DNA of 64,000 nt from Rosellinia necatrix (Eukaryota > Ascomycota > Sordariomycetes > Xylariales > Xylariaceae): the NCBI GenBank assembly GCA_021209875.1, contig JAGYVD010000008.1, positions 1,053,501-1,117,500 on the forward strand, written 5' to 3'. Numbering within the stretch: the first letter of the stretch is position 1; every line of letters begins with the position of its first letter. The translations under genes were made by a program, and so were the position numbers. Shown one piece after another: positions 34,579 through 47,875 of this stretch. The notes under the pieces were generated by a model that worked only from the letters and a program-made list of their open reading frames with translations, was not told where the DNA came from and searched no databases.

Positions 34579-36102
34579 TTACGTGACGGTGTAACCGCCG
34601 TCGACGCGGAGGTCAGCGCCAGTCACATACTGGCTAGCGTCGGAGAGCAGGAAGGTGACGGGGCCCATGAGGTCAACGGGCTGGCCCATTTTACCCTGAG
34701 GGATGAGCGACGTCCACTGCTTCTTGAGGTCCGGATTGTCGGCCAGGATCTTCTCAGTTCTGCTCATAACCATCGACAGTCAGCGATAAAGATGTGGTTC
34801 AACGAAGGGTGAGGCAGATGAAAGTCGCGTTGGATGATCCGTGACGCGGATGAAATTGAATGCGGAAAAAGACTTACAGGGCAGTCAGCATGTAGCCCGG
34901 GGAGATACAGTTGACGCGGATGCCGGCGTGCGCCCACTCGACAGCCAGCGAGGCGGCCAAGTGTCGCACGGCGGCCTTGGCGCTATTGTAGGGACTAGGC
35001 GCCGTTAGCTTCCTCTTCCATGGAGGGAAAAAAAAAAACCCCCCCAACACAGGGGAAAAGGCTGCATGAATACTCACGCCTGAGGCTGCGGGACGTTGAC
35101 AATGCTGCCGCTCATGCTGCCGATGAAAACCATGCTGCCCTGGGCCTTGCGCTCCATTAGGTGCTTGGCGATGGTGACGGCGAACAGGTAGGTGCCGTCC
35201 ACGTTGACGGCCCACAGCTTGCGCATGCGGTCGATGGGGTAGTCGACGGCGTTGTAGTTCTCGGTAAAGCCGGCGCTGGTCACGAGGTTGTCGATCTTGC
35301 CGTGCTCCTTAATGATGCTGTCGATGCAAACCTGCACCGAGTCGGCGTCGGATACGTCGGCATAGTGGGCCGTCACCTTAGGCACGCGGGACGAGCCTGG
35401 GTTTTCTCGTCGGAAGACCTCGACCAACTCGACTGCTTGCTTCTCGGCTTCCTCCTCTGTTGTAGGGTTAGGTGAGTCAGCTGACTGAGCATTCCCTTTG
35501 TGCATGCAGTAAGCCTCTTCTTGGCTTTTGAATGGGCTTTAGTGAACGGGAGGGGGGGGGGGAGGGGGGGAGACTTCCAGGCAATGGGCGACCAAACCTC
35601 CGACTCCAAATGAATGGTTCCTGGAGCCGAGCTGAATGCTCCGAGATTCCACCACCCGACGCTAGCGCGATAAGGCCACGGAGGATAGGGACCGAAGCAA
35701 AGGGTAAAGATGAAGAGGGCACTCACTATTCATGTCAACGATAGCCAGATTCGCGCCGCTAATAACCATGCCCTGGCCCATGACGAGACCCAGGCCTCGG
35801 GCGCCGCCAGTCACGACGCCGACCTTCCCCTCGAGCGAGAAGGAGGCGAGCGTGCGCTTCATGTGCAGGCCGCCGCGGCCGGTGATGGGGGTGGAGGAGG
35901 GCAGCTCGCCCTCCTCGGGATACTCGACGGTGATGGAGTCGTCCGTCCGCGCGAAGGCGCCGGGCCCTTTCTGATCTTTGCTCATGGGTGGCTGCGTGTG
36001 TAGAAGTGCTGTGGCCATGGCGGCGGGGGCCTGGCGAGGGACGGCAGCACCCGCGGATCGCAGGGCACGCGCGGACGTGCGAAGAAGCTGCCGGGAGAGC
36101 AT
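34579..36102 (-). CDS. Short-chain dehydrogenase, D-arabinitol 2-dehydrogenase-like, probable mitochondrial leader
   Basis: Four exons on the minus strand: 36102-35727, 35456-35078, 34994-34878 and 34759-34579. Introns are 270, 83, 118 nt with GTGAGT/GTAAGT donors and CTAAC-type branches. The sum is 351 codons, 350 residues. Classical SDR motifs are TGGARGLG (98-105, NAD(P) binding), a TSAG variant of NNAG, GSMSGS (catalytic Ser) and YNSAK (Tyr254, Lys258). The C-terminus [15 protein letters not shown] is typical of polyol SDRs. It most resembles fungal D-arabinitol/xylulose-type dehydrogenases, which interconvert sugar alcohols and ketoses. The first ~35 residues ([18 protein letters not shown]) are Arg/Ser/Ala-rich without acids, a mitochondrial presequence by composition. 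A second in-frame Met at 40 could give a cytosolic form. Confidence 0.85.
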
Positions 36103-39087
36103 CTTGGAGGAATGTCGATTGACGGCAGGTGTTGTGATGAAGGCGAATGGGAAAAGGGAGCTCTGCGGGCAAGGTCAAGTAGTACGCAGATAAGTTAGAG
36201 GTATGTAAGTGTGGCAATGGTAGGCGAGATGAACTCGATGCCAATTGGTCTGTAGGAGGAGGGTTGATTGCTTAGTGGGTGATGCCTCTCTTGAAACTCT
36301 TGTGTGGGAGCTCGAAATGGGTTCTTTGAAGTGAATGACGTTATGGTTCGTGGAGTCTGAATAAGCGCCTGTCTCTAAGAATTATGGCGTTATACAGCAG
36401 TAACCAGCTATGGTCCGTATATACCGGCTGCTCAATTAATGGCCAGAACTTGGAGGATCCACAAGCTAAGAACACGAAGAAGCACGAAGGAGAGGGAGGG
36501 GGGAGAGACAGAGAGCACGAGAGTTAGAAGACAAACAGGAGAGAGAGAGAGAGAGAGGATCGAGGACTACGGCTACACAACCAGCTCTTCTTATCAAGGA
36601 GAGGAGAGAAGAGGACAAAAAAAAAAAAAAAAGGGCCAGGAAATCGTTAGTGGCCCGGCCAGGACAGCTACCTTACCTGCTAACTCGCAACCTTGAAGGC
36701 CGCACACCCCGAGGAGCCTGTCAAAAACTCACGATCTTTTTTTCCTGGGCTCCGACGGCGGCGGTTTGGGTCACGCAAAGCTGGCAAAGCTCGCAACAGC
36801 TCGCAACAGCTCGCAAATCATGGGTAATGATTAAATTTCGGGTCCTCATGTGAGCACTCCTCCGATCTGCAGACCTCCTGCACACCGTCAGAAGCTCTCC
36901 ACTGTTCCCCCCCACTGTTCCTGCTCTTCCCCTCCACTGACGCCCTCGGGATCCTGTGTTTCGGCGTCGTTGTGCACTCCTTATCATGCACTGCCACTAG
37001 CTCTGGCTAGAGCCTCCAGCGCCCGCATGCCTTCCCCTGGCCGTCTAGGCCCAGTCCAGTAAATGGGGACAGGCGTGGCAGGATCGAGGGGCCTTGGGGG
37101 GCCTTGGGGGGGCCTAGGGGGCAACAGGTGCGGCCGTATCGCGCAGACATTGGTCGAGCCCATTGGTCGAAATGTATAAAGTCGCGGTCGGTTCGTGGTT
37201 AAAGTTCTGGTAAAGAAATCGAATTGTGGAGAACTCTGGTGGGGTAAGGAGGCTGACCCTGGCTCTTGGCTCCCGGCTTGCGCAACTTCCCCATATTCTA
37301 GGCAAGCCTGAGATCGGAGAATGCGAAGGTCTAGATTGATTTATTATACCAACAATGCCACCACCACCACATTGGCATTCCCCCCCTCCAATTCGGATGT
37401 GTCGTATCCATGACATCGAATTCAATGCCTGTCCATTCATGTCTGGAGTCTTAACTTTTGCTCTAAGAAGCACTAAAAGGGGTTGCATGTGACGGACTTT
37501 CTTGTCCCTCTTCTACACTAAGCAAGTCCTCTACCACATCTACGTACCAACGGGATACCTATCTGGGAGGCATTTCTATGAATTATACAATTAACTAACC
37601 AATTCTATGTACGAGGTAGTTATAGTTAATTGAACTGAGATATATGAGACACGCCGCAAGATAAAAGGCAAATGGATGTTAATGAACACGGCTTTTTAAA
37701 TTATACATTGCTTTGCTGTTCAAGGGATGCCGATCATAAATAATAAATGTGCATTTTAAAGTGATATAGCGTTTTCTTGCGATAAGACGAACGTTTGCCC
37801 TTGTGATTCCACAGACCCATTTATAAATAAATATATATGACTAGTTAGTTAACTAGTTAGTTAGTTAGTTACCTACTTATATATATATATATATACGGCC
37901 GAACGGGTACCTGTCTCCTTCACCCTCCTTTCCCTCCCAGGAACCAAGGCCGAGGCCGCGCAACCCGGTAATCCGCCGCCGCGGAACGAGACCACTCCGC
38001 GGGTGGGAAGAGATAAAAAAAAAAAAATTGAATAAAATAAAATAAAATACCAAGAATAAAAGAAGCCTGCGTATGTATCCATGGCGCACCGCATCTCGGT
38101 ACCACACCTAATCTACCGCCACCCACCTCGTCCCCTCCCTGCCGCCCTTCCCCGGTATGCAAACGCCGCCGCCGTCGCGCCAATCAATCCCGTCCGACAG
38201 GCCAACTCGGGTTGTATCCCGCGCGCCGTTCGTTCGTTCGTTTTCCTTCCCCCCTTCCCTTCCTCTCCGTTCCCACTTACATACAGTACATACATACATA
38301 CATACTATACCTCGCCACCCACACGCCAAACAGAATACAGTGTCGATCACAACAACGGCGCATGGTCTGGCCTGGTCTGGTCTGGTCTTCCTATTCACAT
38401 TTTGGGACGGCTACTCCGCACTTCGGAGTCCCACTCGTTTTAAGCCTCCATCACCACTTTAAAATACCAACAAATCGAAGCTACGATGGCGTCGGGGAAA
38501 TAAAGATAAACAATAATCATTAAAAAAAAAAAAGGCTTTGTTTGGTATCTCCGCTTCATAATTACGTGAATTATAGCCCATGGCTCATGACTCTTTTTAA
38601 TCGTCTCTCCTACCGCCTCCCCTCGTCACTCATCACTCCGGACTGGCGACAACAACGACCGCGACCGGGAGACTTAATAATGACAATAACGAAAAAAAGG
38701 GCTAACACGGTAGATAGCTCATAAGGTATCATCAACAGTACGGTAGAGAAATTAGAATCTGGCAGTGTGTCTGTCCTGCCTTTTCTTTTTCGTGGCATTA
38801 GCCCCCATCGGCACGTCTATTCAATCAACCAACACCTACCCGGCTCTCTTATCCAGCACTCTCATAAGTGGAGAAGAAAATGAAAAAAAAAGAAGTGAGT
38901 GATAGCTCGCCATGCTTCGAACCGCGACCCATACTTCGTTTGGAGAACCCCCCCTTCACACCGAACTGTCGTGGCTACCGGAGTAAAAGAGACCCCGTTG
39001 TGTATCGTGTAAAAATGAGAGCCGGCGCTACCGAAACGCCTTCATACTCAACAGCCTGCGCTTTCCTGTGCGAGCTGAAGACGTATC
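36103..39087. other. Intergenic with simple repeats, 3' flank of the long disordered-protein gene
   Basis: No supportable gene. It holds (GA)n at 36538-36558, poly-A at 36617-36632, GGCCTTGGGG repeats near 37088-37115, TTAG/TA repeats at 37845-37896 and ACAT repeats at about 38280-38303. Many overlapping short frames arise from low complexity. Confidence 0.35.
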
Positions 39088-42000
39088 CTATTCGTCTAGC
39101 TTGAACATGCGGCGCAGGGCCCTGAATTTCTTCTTCTTGGGTACGCCAGAGCTGGCAACACTCCCGTTCTCCAACTCGAAGCTCTCATTATTTGGATCAT
39201 ATCCGAGGCTGAGACTACGCCTGTCGCCAATTTTAGGCCGTTCTATCGCGTCCGTGGCAGCGCCCCGACCGAACAGATTACCCGCCGAGGTTGATCTTTG
39301 TAACACCCCATTATCACCTCGGCCAACCGGCGTCTTCTTCTGCAGCTTCGGGCTGGATGGCTGCTCTCTGCGTAGGTCCATCAATTGCCCCGCGTCCCGC
39401 TCGAGTTTTGTGTCGCGCCGAGCGGCGCTGTCGACGAGCTCTAAACGCTGGATTTTACCCGTCTGGTCCGCTCTTTTGTTGCGACGCAGTATGCTCAAGA
39501 ACGAGCCACGTCCGTCTTTCATAGGGGCCGCGGGGGATGGCAGAGACGGCTGAAATCCACCTCGACCAGATCGAGATCGACCCAGAGTCGACGTACCTAT
39601 AGCCCCGGAATTCGAGCGCCCTGTCCCTAAGCTGCCGACGAAACGACTGTTGGCGACTCTTCTTTGGGGAGTTTGTAACGGACTCGGCATGAAGTCATCG
39701 TCACTATCGGGCAACTCCGGCGAATCCTCTTCTAATTCAGGTACTGGTGCTGGCCTAGAAAGGCTAGATGCAGTGGCAGAACTGCGAAGTGCAACCTTGC
39801 CTGGAGATCCGACCTCCCTGGAGGAAGCAGGGCGGCGTTCTTCGTCGCTTGAATCATCAATACGACTCCGGAAACCGGCAAGTGCATGATCATCATCCTC
39901 ACTCGAGTCATCAAAACGGCTGGACCACCGGGGAGGTTTTGTAGATGATTTAGCAGATCGCGTGAATAAAGGGAAGTGCACTGATGAACGCTTCCCTTCA
40001 TGGCTGGATTCACTATTCGAACGCAATGTACGCCTCATACCACCGGGGGAAGTTGCGAAATTGGCATTGGGGTCGCGACTGACGGTAGACCCTACCGGGG
40101 ATAGGGAACGCAGGCTGAACCGTCCTGAGCCCTTGGTAGACTCGCGATGTGATTGGGCAGAAGTAGACTGACGCATGGTTTGGCGAAAAGAGTAAGCCCC
40201 GCTGGCTGGACGGCGGCTGCGTTTAAAGCTGCTGTCACTCGCATCGGACCCTCGCCGTTCTAGAGCAGGCTTGGGTTGCGTAGTGGTCTTGCCTTCAGAA
40301 AGTGGAAGATGTGATGACTGTGGTCGAGGCTTTGGTGCTTGAGTTTGGCTTGCTATTGGTGCCGTGGGCGCCGTTGTCTTGTTCTTAACTCTTTGCCGAT
40401 TAGAGTGCCTCACGCCACCATGAGCCCCCTCATTTGACCTTAGCGTTTTACGCATACTCGTCTGGGGTTGATCCCTCGCCAGTTTAGTTGCCCGTTCATC
40501 CCTGAGCAACATTCGCAGTTGCGACTCCGGCTGTTCGGTTTCGGTCTGCGTCGAGGGCGTTACAGTTACATGGGTTAGTTCTACAGCCTGTGACCTTCTC
40601 CTGGAACTAGTCCTACGAACGGGCTGCGATACCTCCTCTCGATCACCATCGGCGCCGGCTTCTTCTGCGGCCTCTAGTTCCAGTTGTCGACGTTTTTCAG
40701 CCGTCAAACTGCGCCAAAAAGCCTTCGCCTGTTCCCAATCATGAGCATCTGGAGATGACGGCGGCTGAAGCGGAATGGTTGCGAACTCCCCCACAATAGA
40801 ACTGGTCTTGTCTCTGCTGCTGGTAGCGGTCGTTGGTGGGCTTTCTGGCTGTCGTGGTGAGTTTGATTTTAGTGCTTTGTCCGTTGGGCTCTCAACAATG
40901 GCATCTAAAGACATGAACCCAGTAGAGTCAATTTGGGGGATATCTTCATAAGCATCGCTATAGATACTCTCGTCCGACTCGTCTCGGACCGTGATATCCA
41001 AATCTGACAACGGTGTGGTTGTATCGAGTGTAGTTTGCGGTAAGGCTCCGACTTGTCCTGATTCCACGGTTGTTGCAGTAGGCTCGAAGACAGCAGCGCT
41101 GAGAGGAGAAGCTTTCCCTAACGTTGCGCCGTTTTTCGTGATGTCAAGTGGACTTGTACGACTTAAATCTGATTCGGAATCCGGGAAATTGCCCGGAACC
41201 TCGAAGTATTTGGTAGTCGACAAGTCATTAGCGCGAGGGCCGTCTTCCGAGAGCATGGGACTTGGTTGGATTACAGAAATATGCGGAATGTCTTTCTGTT
41301 GCGTAGTTACTGTTTGGTGACTCTCTCCTAGCTGGCTCCGAGGCGAGTCGATAGTAGTCGGCGTGCCTTGGACGCTGTCGTCCAGGTCTGATTGTGTTGG
41401 TTGTGTGCTTAAAGCACTAGAATCCACAGTTGAGATGCCGGCTTCCATGGTACCATCCGGATTTCCTTCGTAATCGGAGCCTTGAAAACTATCTGAGCTG
41501 TATCCGTATCCTTCAATGGATGTGACAACCGGAGGCAACGGTTCCCTAAAACGTGAAATATTTGCCGCGTTGCGAGAAGTCTGATCCTGGGCTAGCAATG
41601 CACCAATGGTATAATCGCTCGACTGACCTAAGGATGGATCTTCTGTAGTCTCTGAATCGTTCAACGTGCTAGAGCTCTGGGGGCGTAGGTCTGGCGAAGG
41701 TGAAATCGCGGGCAAATGTACGGGTTCAATCGGCCGCACAAGCGGCCGTTCACCGAGCTCGCGTGTCTTCTTATCTCGGATACTGCCAAAGCTCGGTAAT
41801 GCCGGGCGCGGCCCCATAATCTCATCGTCATCTAAGATGATTTCTTTCTTCTTGCTGCGCCCTATGTTGCTAAACCAAGTTTTCTTATTTCCCTGAGGGC
41901 TTTGGGCCGCTGACGAATCCGCTTCTAGTGATGTGGGCGAATCTCCAACAATGACGGTGCCATGGTCGTCAAAACTGACTCGAACCGATTTCTTCCGGGA

Positions 42001-44174
42001 GGAGGCCGCATCCTCCCTCTGATCTGGTGAGGCAGCACCAGACCCTGAGGGGTCCGAGACATTTTCTGATGGCGAAGTCTCCCGCGGGACTGAACTACTT
42101 TGCTTCATGGCAGATTTAATCGGTGAGGCCGACCGAGGAAGAGGAACGTGCCTTACGGCCAACTTCTCTGTAGGCCCAGATGCAAACCGGGCTTGTCGCG
42201 CAGGACTATTGGAATTCGAACGTCTTGGGCCACCGTTTTCTCCAGCAAGCATAGCCACGACTTTGTTCTCCGCAGCCACTGCCTCCCGCTGCTTGGTATC
42301 AAACTCGGGCAGCCCGGATTTTTCACCGGCAGGGGGGGAATGAGCATCTCGAACAACCCCGGGGCCATCCAGTTCCCTACTTGGTTCTGAAAGACGAGGA
42401 TCTTCAAATAACGCTTGCCGTGTCGGCACAGCGTCTAATGCATCCAGTACAGTTGGTGGTGGTTGCGGACGGTCCTCTACCTTCGGCCTGTCGTCTTGTA
42501 CTCTAGCCTCGCCTTGGGGAACTGTTCGGCCAGAGCTGCTGAGTTGACTATCACTCTCATGTTTGTTAGATATCTGGTGTATTGGCATCAGTTGCCCTCT
42601 GGACACATCTTTTCTTGGATCTAATGGCTGAGTTGTCTTGTTTGCATCGATATTTTCGGCTGTCATGACGGCTTTTGCTCCTGGTTCGCCTACCTCAGGG
42701 GTTTCTTCAGTAATCGGCAATATTTGGCTTCCTGGTTGCTTTGATTTTAGTGGTGCAGGCTGATTCGCCTGTTCGGCCGCCGTATTCTCCCGCGCCTTAA
42801 CGATCGTCCCCTTCGTAAGCTGGCCACCTTCTCTGCGCAGAACAGAATCTCTCTTTTTTCGTGGAGACTTGTCTCCAGCCTTGTTCATTTTCTGTTCAAT
42901 GCCTTCCTCAACTTGTGCCCTCGGAACCATTCTCCTAGAGTTTGGATCGTATACAAGTTGCTGACCACTTTGTGCATGAGAAACGGATGATATTCCTTCG
43001 CCCGGGTTCGATGCAGAAGGCGTCGAGCGGGACAATACTGCTTTCGAGTGCGACACGGAGGGCGATACGGAGGGCGCCGTCGGGGAGGCGGGGGGTGACT
43101 GTGGGCGGAAAGCCGTAGGATAAGAAAAGTTCACTGAGCTCCTACTCTCTGGTCTGGTAGGTTGTGGCGTTGGGGCATTCGGAAGACCAACAGGTGGAGG
43201 TTTGGGCATTGTCATGATGGAGTCTGAGGTCCGCACATTGCCCGTATCACCCGTGGATTGGACGTGCCAAGAGGGAGGCTCACTTTTCATCTTCTGAGAG
43301 GCCGTACGGAAGTTTTGCATGTTCACCCCTGTCCCTCTCGACCCAGTCACGGAATTCCGGTGGCCGTCGGGAATCTGGGGTACGGGCGGCTTTTGATCAC
43401 GGGCGGTAGGCGTCGATAATCGGTGGGGAGAAGGGGTCCGAAACGTCCGCTCCGTCATGCTGGCCGCACTGCCTCGTCTCTCAAGTGGGATACGGCCATT
43501 GACTGCTCGGGCGCCTGCCGGGGCGGCGCTCCCAGAGGAGGATACCGAGGCGCTTCGGCGCACCGTCCGTTTCGTTTGTACTTCGGCGACATTTGTGGGA
43601 GTATGGGGACGAGCTCGGAGGGCGGCAGCAGCGGCGGCAGATGACAGCGCCTTGTTCGGGTTTTGATTGGCGGCAGACATGAAAGCCGATGCCGCAGCAG
43701 TCGCCGCGCTGGGGTTCGCAGTGGCCGAGTTCCAGGGCTGAAGAACGGGTGATAAACATTAGCTGCGTTCAACACCCTCGTTCAACATCCCCATGCTATG
43801 CTTGCGCGATGCGCCGGGGGGAGGAGGAGAAAACAGAAAGGGGAAGGGGATTATTGTCATAGTCCATCCGGAGCTGGGTCGCTCTTCGCGTGGAGACAGA
43901 GGTGGCCTGGTTTCCCGTCAAGCCACCTATAATCATTCTGCGAGCCGCTTGCGCTCCTCGAGCTAGACCCGGGCCGGCATCGAGACAAAGACGGCGGCTG
44001 AGTTGCGCCGGGCACACATGCGGCGACGCTTCGAGCGACCATACAGGAAATCAATCAAGACATGTTTCTCCCCCCAACAACTGGAACGCTACATAAACCA
44101 AGAACATCGGATAGTCAGTTACTTCCGTCACTTACAGTGGTTGGAGGTCGACGCCTCCTAGACCCGCCAAACAT
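39088..44174 (-). CDS. Very long, mostly disordered conserved fungal protein (possible eisosome-organiser type)
   Basis: A huge uninterrupted exon (43737-39088) encodes 1549 residues rich in Ser, Pro, Thr, Gln and charged residues. The N-terminal segment (SSAAAAAALRARPHTPTNV, EVQTKRTVRRSAS, SMTERTFRTPSPHR) and the basic C-terminus (KKKKFRALRRMFKLDE) look conserved. An internal motif, IILDDDEIMGPRPALPSFGS, also looks constrained. The frame is open upstream of the ATG at 43680 as PWNSATANPSAATAAASAF back to a CTTCAG acceptor at 43738. The only good upstream partner is a 13-codon exon at 44174-44136 (MFGGSRRRRPPTT) with a GTAAGT donor, joining in phase across 398 nt. That gives about 1562 residues. 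A middle exon in the long intron is possible. Disorder plus a basic tail is compatible with a Seg1/Sle1-type cortical scaffold, but I could not establish homology. Confidence 0.75.
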
Positions 44175-45968
44175 ATTGTAGACGTGGCGTGGGCGCGCGC
44201 GTAGGCCTAGAGCCCAAGGGAAGGTGTGCGACTGAGGTGGGATGAAGCCTGCATGGATAATGCTGCCGCTTAAACGATAGGTGGGGAGAAGATGGCACGG
44301 CTAGTGACCATTGGGCAGAGGCCTCTCGCAATGCCGATGGATGAGTGCTCAATGGCCGCTGTGCATGCGACAGTAATAAGACGGGCCGAGACGAGACGAG
44401 ACGAGACAGGACGAAACGAGATGGCACAAGGAAAGTCGGGTCGGGTCGGGTCGGGCCAGGTCAGGTCAAGATGAGATAACGAGAAAGAGAACGAGGACGA
44501 GGACGAGGACGACGAGGGAGGGAGGGACGGAGCAAAAAAGGGAGGTTCAGGTCCATGTAGAATTACTTATGCGGCGGCGCATGAAGCGGACGCGCGATTC
44601 AGAACCTAGCGGAGTCAGAAATCCCCCCTTAGCTCGATTTGGGCGGTGTTGGTGGTTGACTGCCGAGCGTAACACCTCGCTGATGACGCTCAAGGCTGCG
44701 GAAAATCCCTTGGGGACCTCGTTCTGGCTAGTCTAAACTATATTGGATACAGCGGCCAAAACTGCTTGTCCATTTGTAGTTGGTGCTCTAGCATCTAACA
44801 ACCGCCCAAGAACCACCTAAGAGCATTTTAGTGTGATGCTGGCCATGTTACGAACTATTCGGTACTACCTACCTACTAAGTAGGTACAGTAGAACATACC
44901 ACCAAACACACAACCTCACATCTTCTCTTCCAGGCACGGAAGAAAATTACAGAGAGGTAGAGAGCAATTCCCTATTGGGTGTATCCAGCTCTTTATAGCA
45001 TCAAAAGTAAAATATATGAGCTTTGGATACCCATCCCAGTACCTCTTAAATAGGTACTTTGGTAGTTACTTGTAAGTGCCCAGGCGAGCTTTGCTCCGGG
45101 CAATAACACTGCCCGTTTCGAACAGCAGGCGCCTTATTGGTTCCAGGCACTACCCAAAAAAAGCTAACCCGCCATGCGACTCCAGCTGCCACTGGAGCTA
45201 TGACGTCATCTCGGAAATGTGCACTAGACAAAACTGTTTTAGCTCGCATCAGATTCGTGGTGTGCCTCCATTGCCTAACCAGATCGGTAAGGGAGTCTCG
45301 GCCCACTGCTGGAGGATTAGGTCATAGAGCCCCGTTCTGCCTACCTATTTCAGGTAGGTAAAGTTAGTTCACGTCTGTTGTGGCCGGCGAGAATAACATC
45401 CGGCGCTACATACACGCTTCGGGAACACCAGCCCCCATTTAGACCTTCACCTCCCGAGGACAGATGATGCGCTGCAGGCACCCGAGGTCGTGAGGGGACT
45501 GTGATTCTATCTAGACTACGGTCATGGTACGCTTCAATGCCCCTGATTCAGGGGCTGCTACCAAACAGGAATTTAGGTATGCTGACATCTCTATATTCTA
45601 ACATTTTCCCCCGCCTCATCTATACCACAAGAAGCCATAGCCACGCCCCGAGCGCCGCTATGCCATTCGCATCTGGTTACCCACCTACCAGACCCTACGG
45701 CCACGGCGTGATCTTGTATCGCTAGGTCAAGGAGGAGTTGTGGGGTTACATGAACCGCTCGTGCTTCAGTTCGCATATTCCAACGGCCGAAAAAGCCAAT
45801 GATCCTGGTGGAGAGAACCACCAGGCTCGAATGTAGGCAAGCCCCCGGTGGGGTTGATGTTGCCCGAGAATTGGAGATGGAGGGGGCTCCTCGATGAAGT
45901 ACATCGTGAGACAGCTGTTGGGCATACCATGTCAATTAGAGGCCGAAACAGTTAGCGACATAATGAGA
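44175..45968. other. Intergenic with short tandem repeats
   Basis: No gene seen. (GAGAC)n lies at about 44388-44412, (GGGTC)n at about 44444-44457, GAGGAC repeats at about 44490-44515, and TACCTACC/GTAGGTAC motifs at about 44868-44886 and 45345-45360. Confidence 0.4.
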
Positions 45969-47875
45969 CTATGCACCTGTCGTTGGTGGCCCACCTCCTG
46001 CACCCCGACCACCCACGTGGGGTTGAGAGAGGGGTTGTGCGTATCCTCGACCAAGTACGGACGGCGGGCGTTCTTCCTCGTTCGAGAAATGGTCATCGTA
46101 GTTGTCCTCCGAATCGAATGCCTCGCTGCGGATCTCCTCCCCGTCGTCGTGGTCTCGTTGGTGAGCAACGGGGGGTTGGTGCTGCGCATCGTTGGCTACT
46201 ACGGGGGTGCGATCCATCACGTTGTTTCTAGTAGGTATCTTGTTGCTGTTGGTCTTCTTGCCCTTTCGTGACTTCATCTTTGCTTTCTCTAGGAGGCGAC
46301 GTCTCTCTGCCTCTTCCCGGCGCCGTCGACGGTCCTTTATTTCATACTGTCGAATCAAAGCTTCTGGCGCGTGACCAAATATGAGCTCATATTCACAGAA
46401 TTCACAGAGATAATAATCTTCCGGCGTTGGCGGATGATGACTATTCTGGTACTCGGTTTCTCGGCGGCGTTGTCTGGCTGCTCGCAAAAGGGAATTGCCC
46501 CGGCGTTTCGGCTTCTTAGGGGTGGTGGCTGTATTTGGAGCTCTTCTCCCCAAGCCGTCACCGGGTAGGTGCATGCTAGCCTGGGTGCCACCAGGGCCCA
46601 TTAGGTTTGCAGATAAACCAGCCTGCGGCTGCGAACTTCTGGTACCGACACTATGAAAGTCAGATGCATGAGAGGATTGGTGAGCACGTTGTGGCCCAAA
46701 TGTACTATGGGAAGCCGGGTCCGACCCAGGCCATGAAACTGGGTTCTGGGAGCCAAAGGTAAAGGTGAATTGAGTAGACGATCTAGGGCTAGGTTTTGTT
46801 GGCATTTGTTGCTGCAGAAGACTTATATTTTCTTGGCCGGTTGGCACCGGAAGCTTCTCGGCACTAGCAATAGCAGTCGAGATAATACCTGCTGGTTCTA
46901 ATACATAATGAGTAAATATGTTGCCAACGCGATGAATAAAACAACTCGCCGCATAATGAGAAAAGGGTAAGATATACAAAGGGAACGTAATAGCACGCAG
47001 CAACCAAACCGAACGAAAACTAGCCAAAAGAGCAGAAGGAATAGACTGGATCAACAAGGTAGATCTGTGAGGGTACACAACTCGTACTTACCAGCCGGTG
47101 GTGACGGATATTGATTTCCAGCGCGCAGCTTCATGTTGCGTCCAGTCCAATTAGTATTCGAGTCGGACAAAGCTCTCAAAGGGCTCCTGCCGTTTCGATT
47201 TCTGCCGTATCGCCCTCTCCCAGGGCCGGATATGCCTTGCCCATTGCTGAGGGGCCCCCCAGATTGGTAATATGGAGTACTTGTCGGAATATGGTCCCCA
47301 CCATCGTCATCGGCAGTTGTGGGGGGTGATGGCAAACCGAAGGCGGCTGGCTCATTGAGCACATGCGTACCATTCAATCCTGTCTCTCCGGCGATAGGTA
47401 TCTTCCTCTTCTTCTTGTTATTTGTGTTTTCAAATGAGTCATACCCATCTGCAGAAGATGCTGTGGACGGTGGTGGTTGCGGCTTCGGTTGCCTTGGTTG
47501 TCCAGATCTCGGGGGAACTCGAAGTCCGTTCTCTACGGGCTCATGAAATCCTCGCGAGACCAGCGACCTTCGAACGGGAGTCATCAATAAATCATTATCA
47601 CGACCAACCACAAGGCCATTCCTACGAAATATGGTGTCCCCCTCCAGTTTAAGCACATTGTCCCGACCGATTGTGCCCGCTAAGTCTGTGCTCGTTGGCG
47701 AAGCGTCTTCCCGCGAATTGTATGGATAAATAAACAGAGGCGGAGTGGCTTGTGGTGCGGGGGGGTATTTAATGCTGTCGGCAACGTCTGGAGAGAGCCG
47801 TTCTCGAAGTCGACGCTTGGGGAGCGGTCGGATCGGCCGATCAGGGAATAACGATGATGAAGATTCAGGTGACAT
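45969..47875 (-). CDS. Conserved fungal hypothetical protein with a CxxC motif and basic C-terminal helix
   Basis: Two exons on the minus strand, 47875-47092 and 46897-45969, joined over a 194-nt intron (GTAAGT donor; TATTAG acceptor). The sum is 571 codons, 570 residues. I start at 47875 because MSPESSSSLFPDRPIRPLPK is followed by a conserved-looking RRLRERLSPDVADSIKYPP segment; the open frame upstream looks like leader. Most of the protein is disordered. SSADGYDSFENTNNKKKRKI and GRGRYGRNRNGRSPLRALSD resemble nuclear-localisation or Arg-rich patches. LCEFCEYELIFG (Cys426, Cys429) is a single zinc-knuckle-like CxxC. It is followed by a charged helix, RQYEIKDRRRRREEAERRRL, and an acidic tail. 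I recall homologues only as uncharacterised fungal proteins; nuclear location is inferred. Confidence 0.75.
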
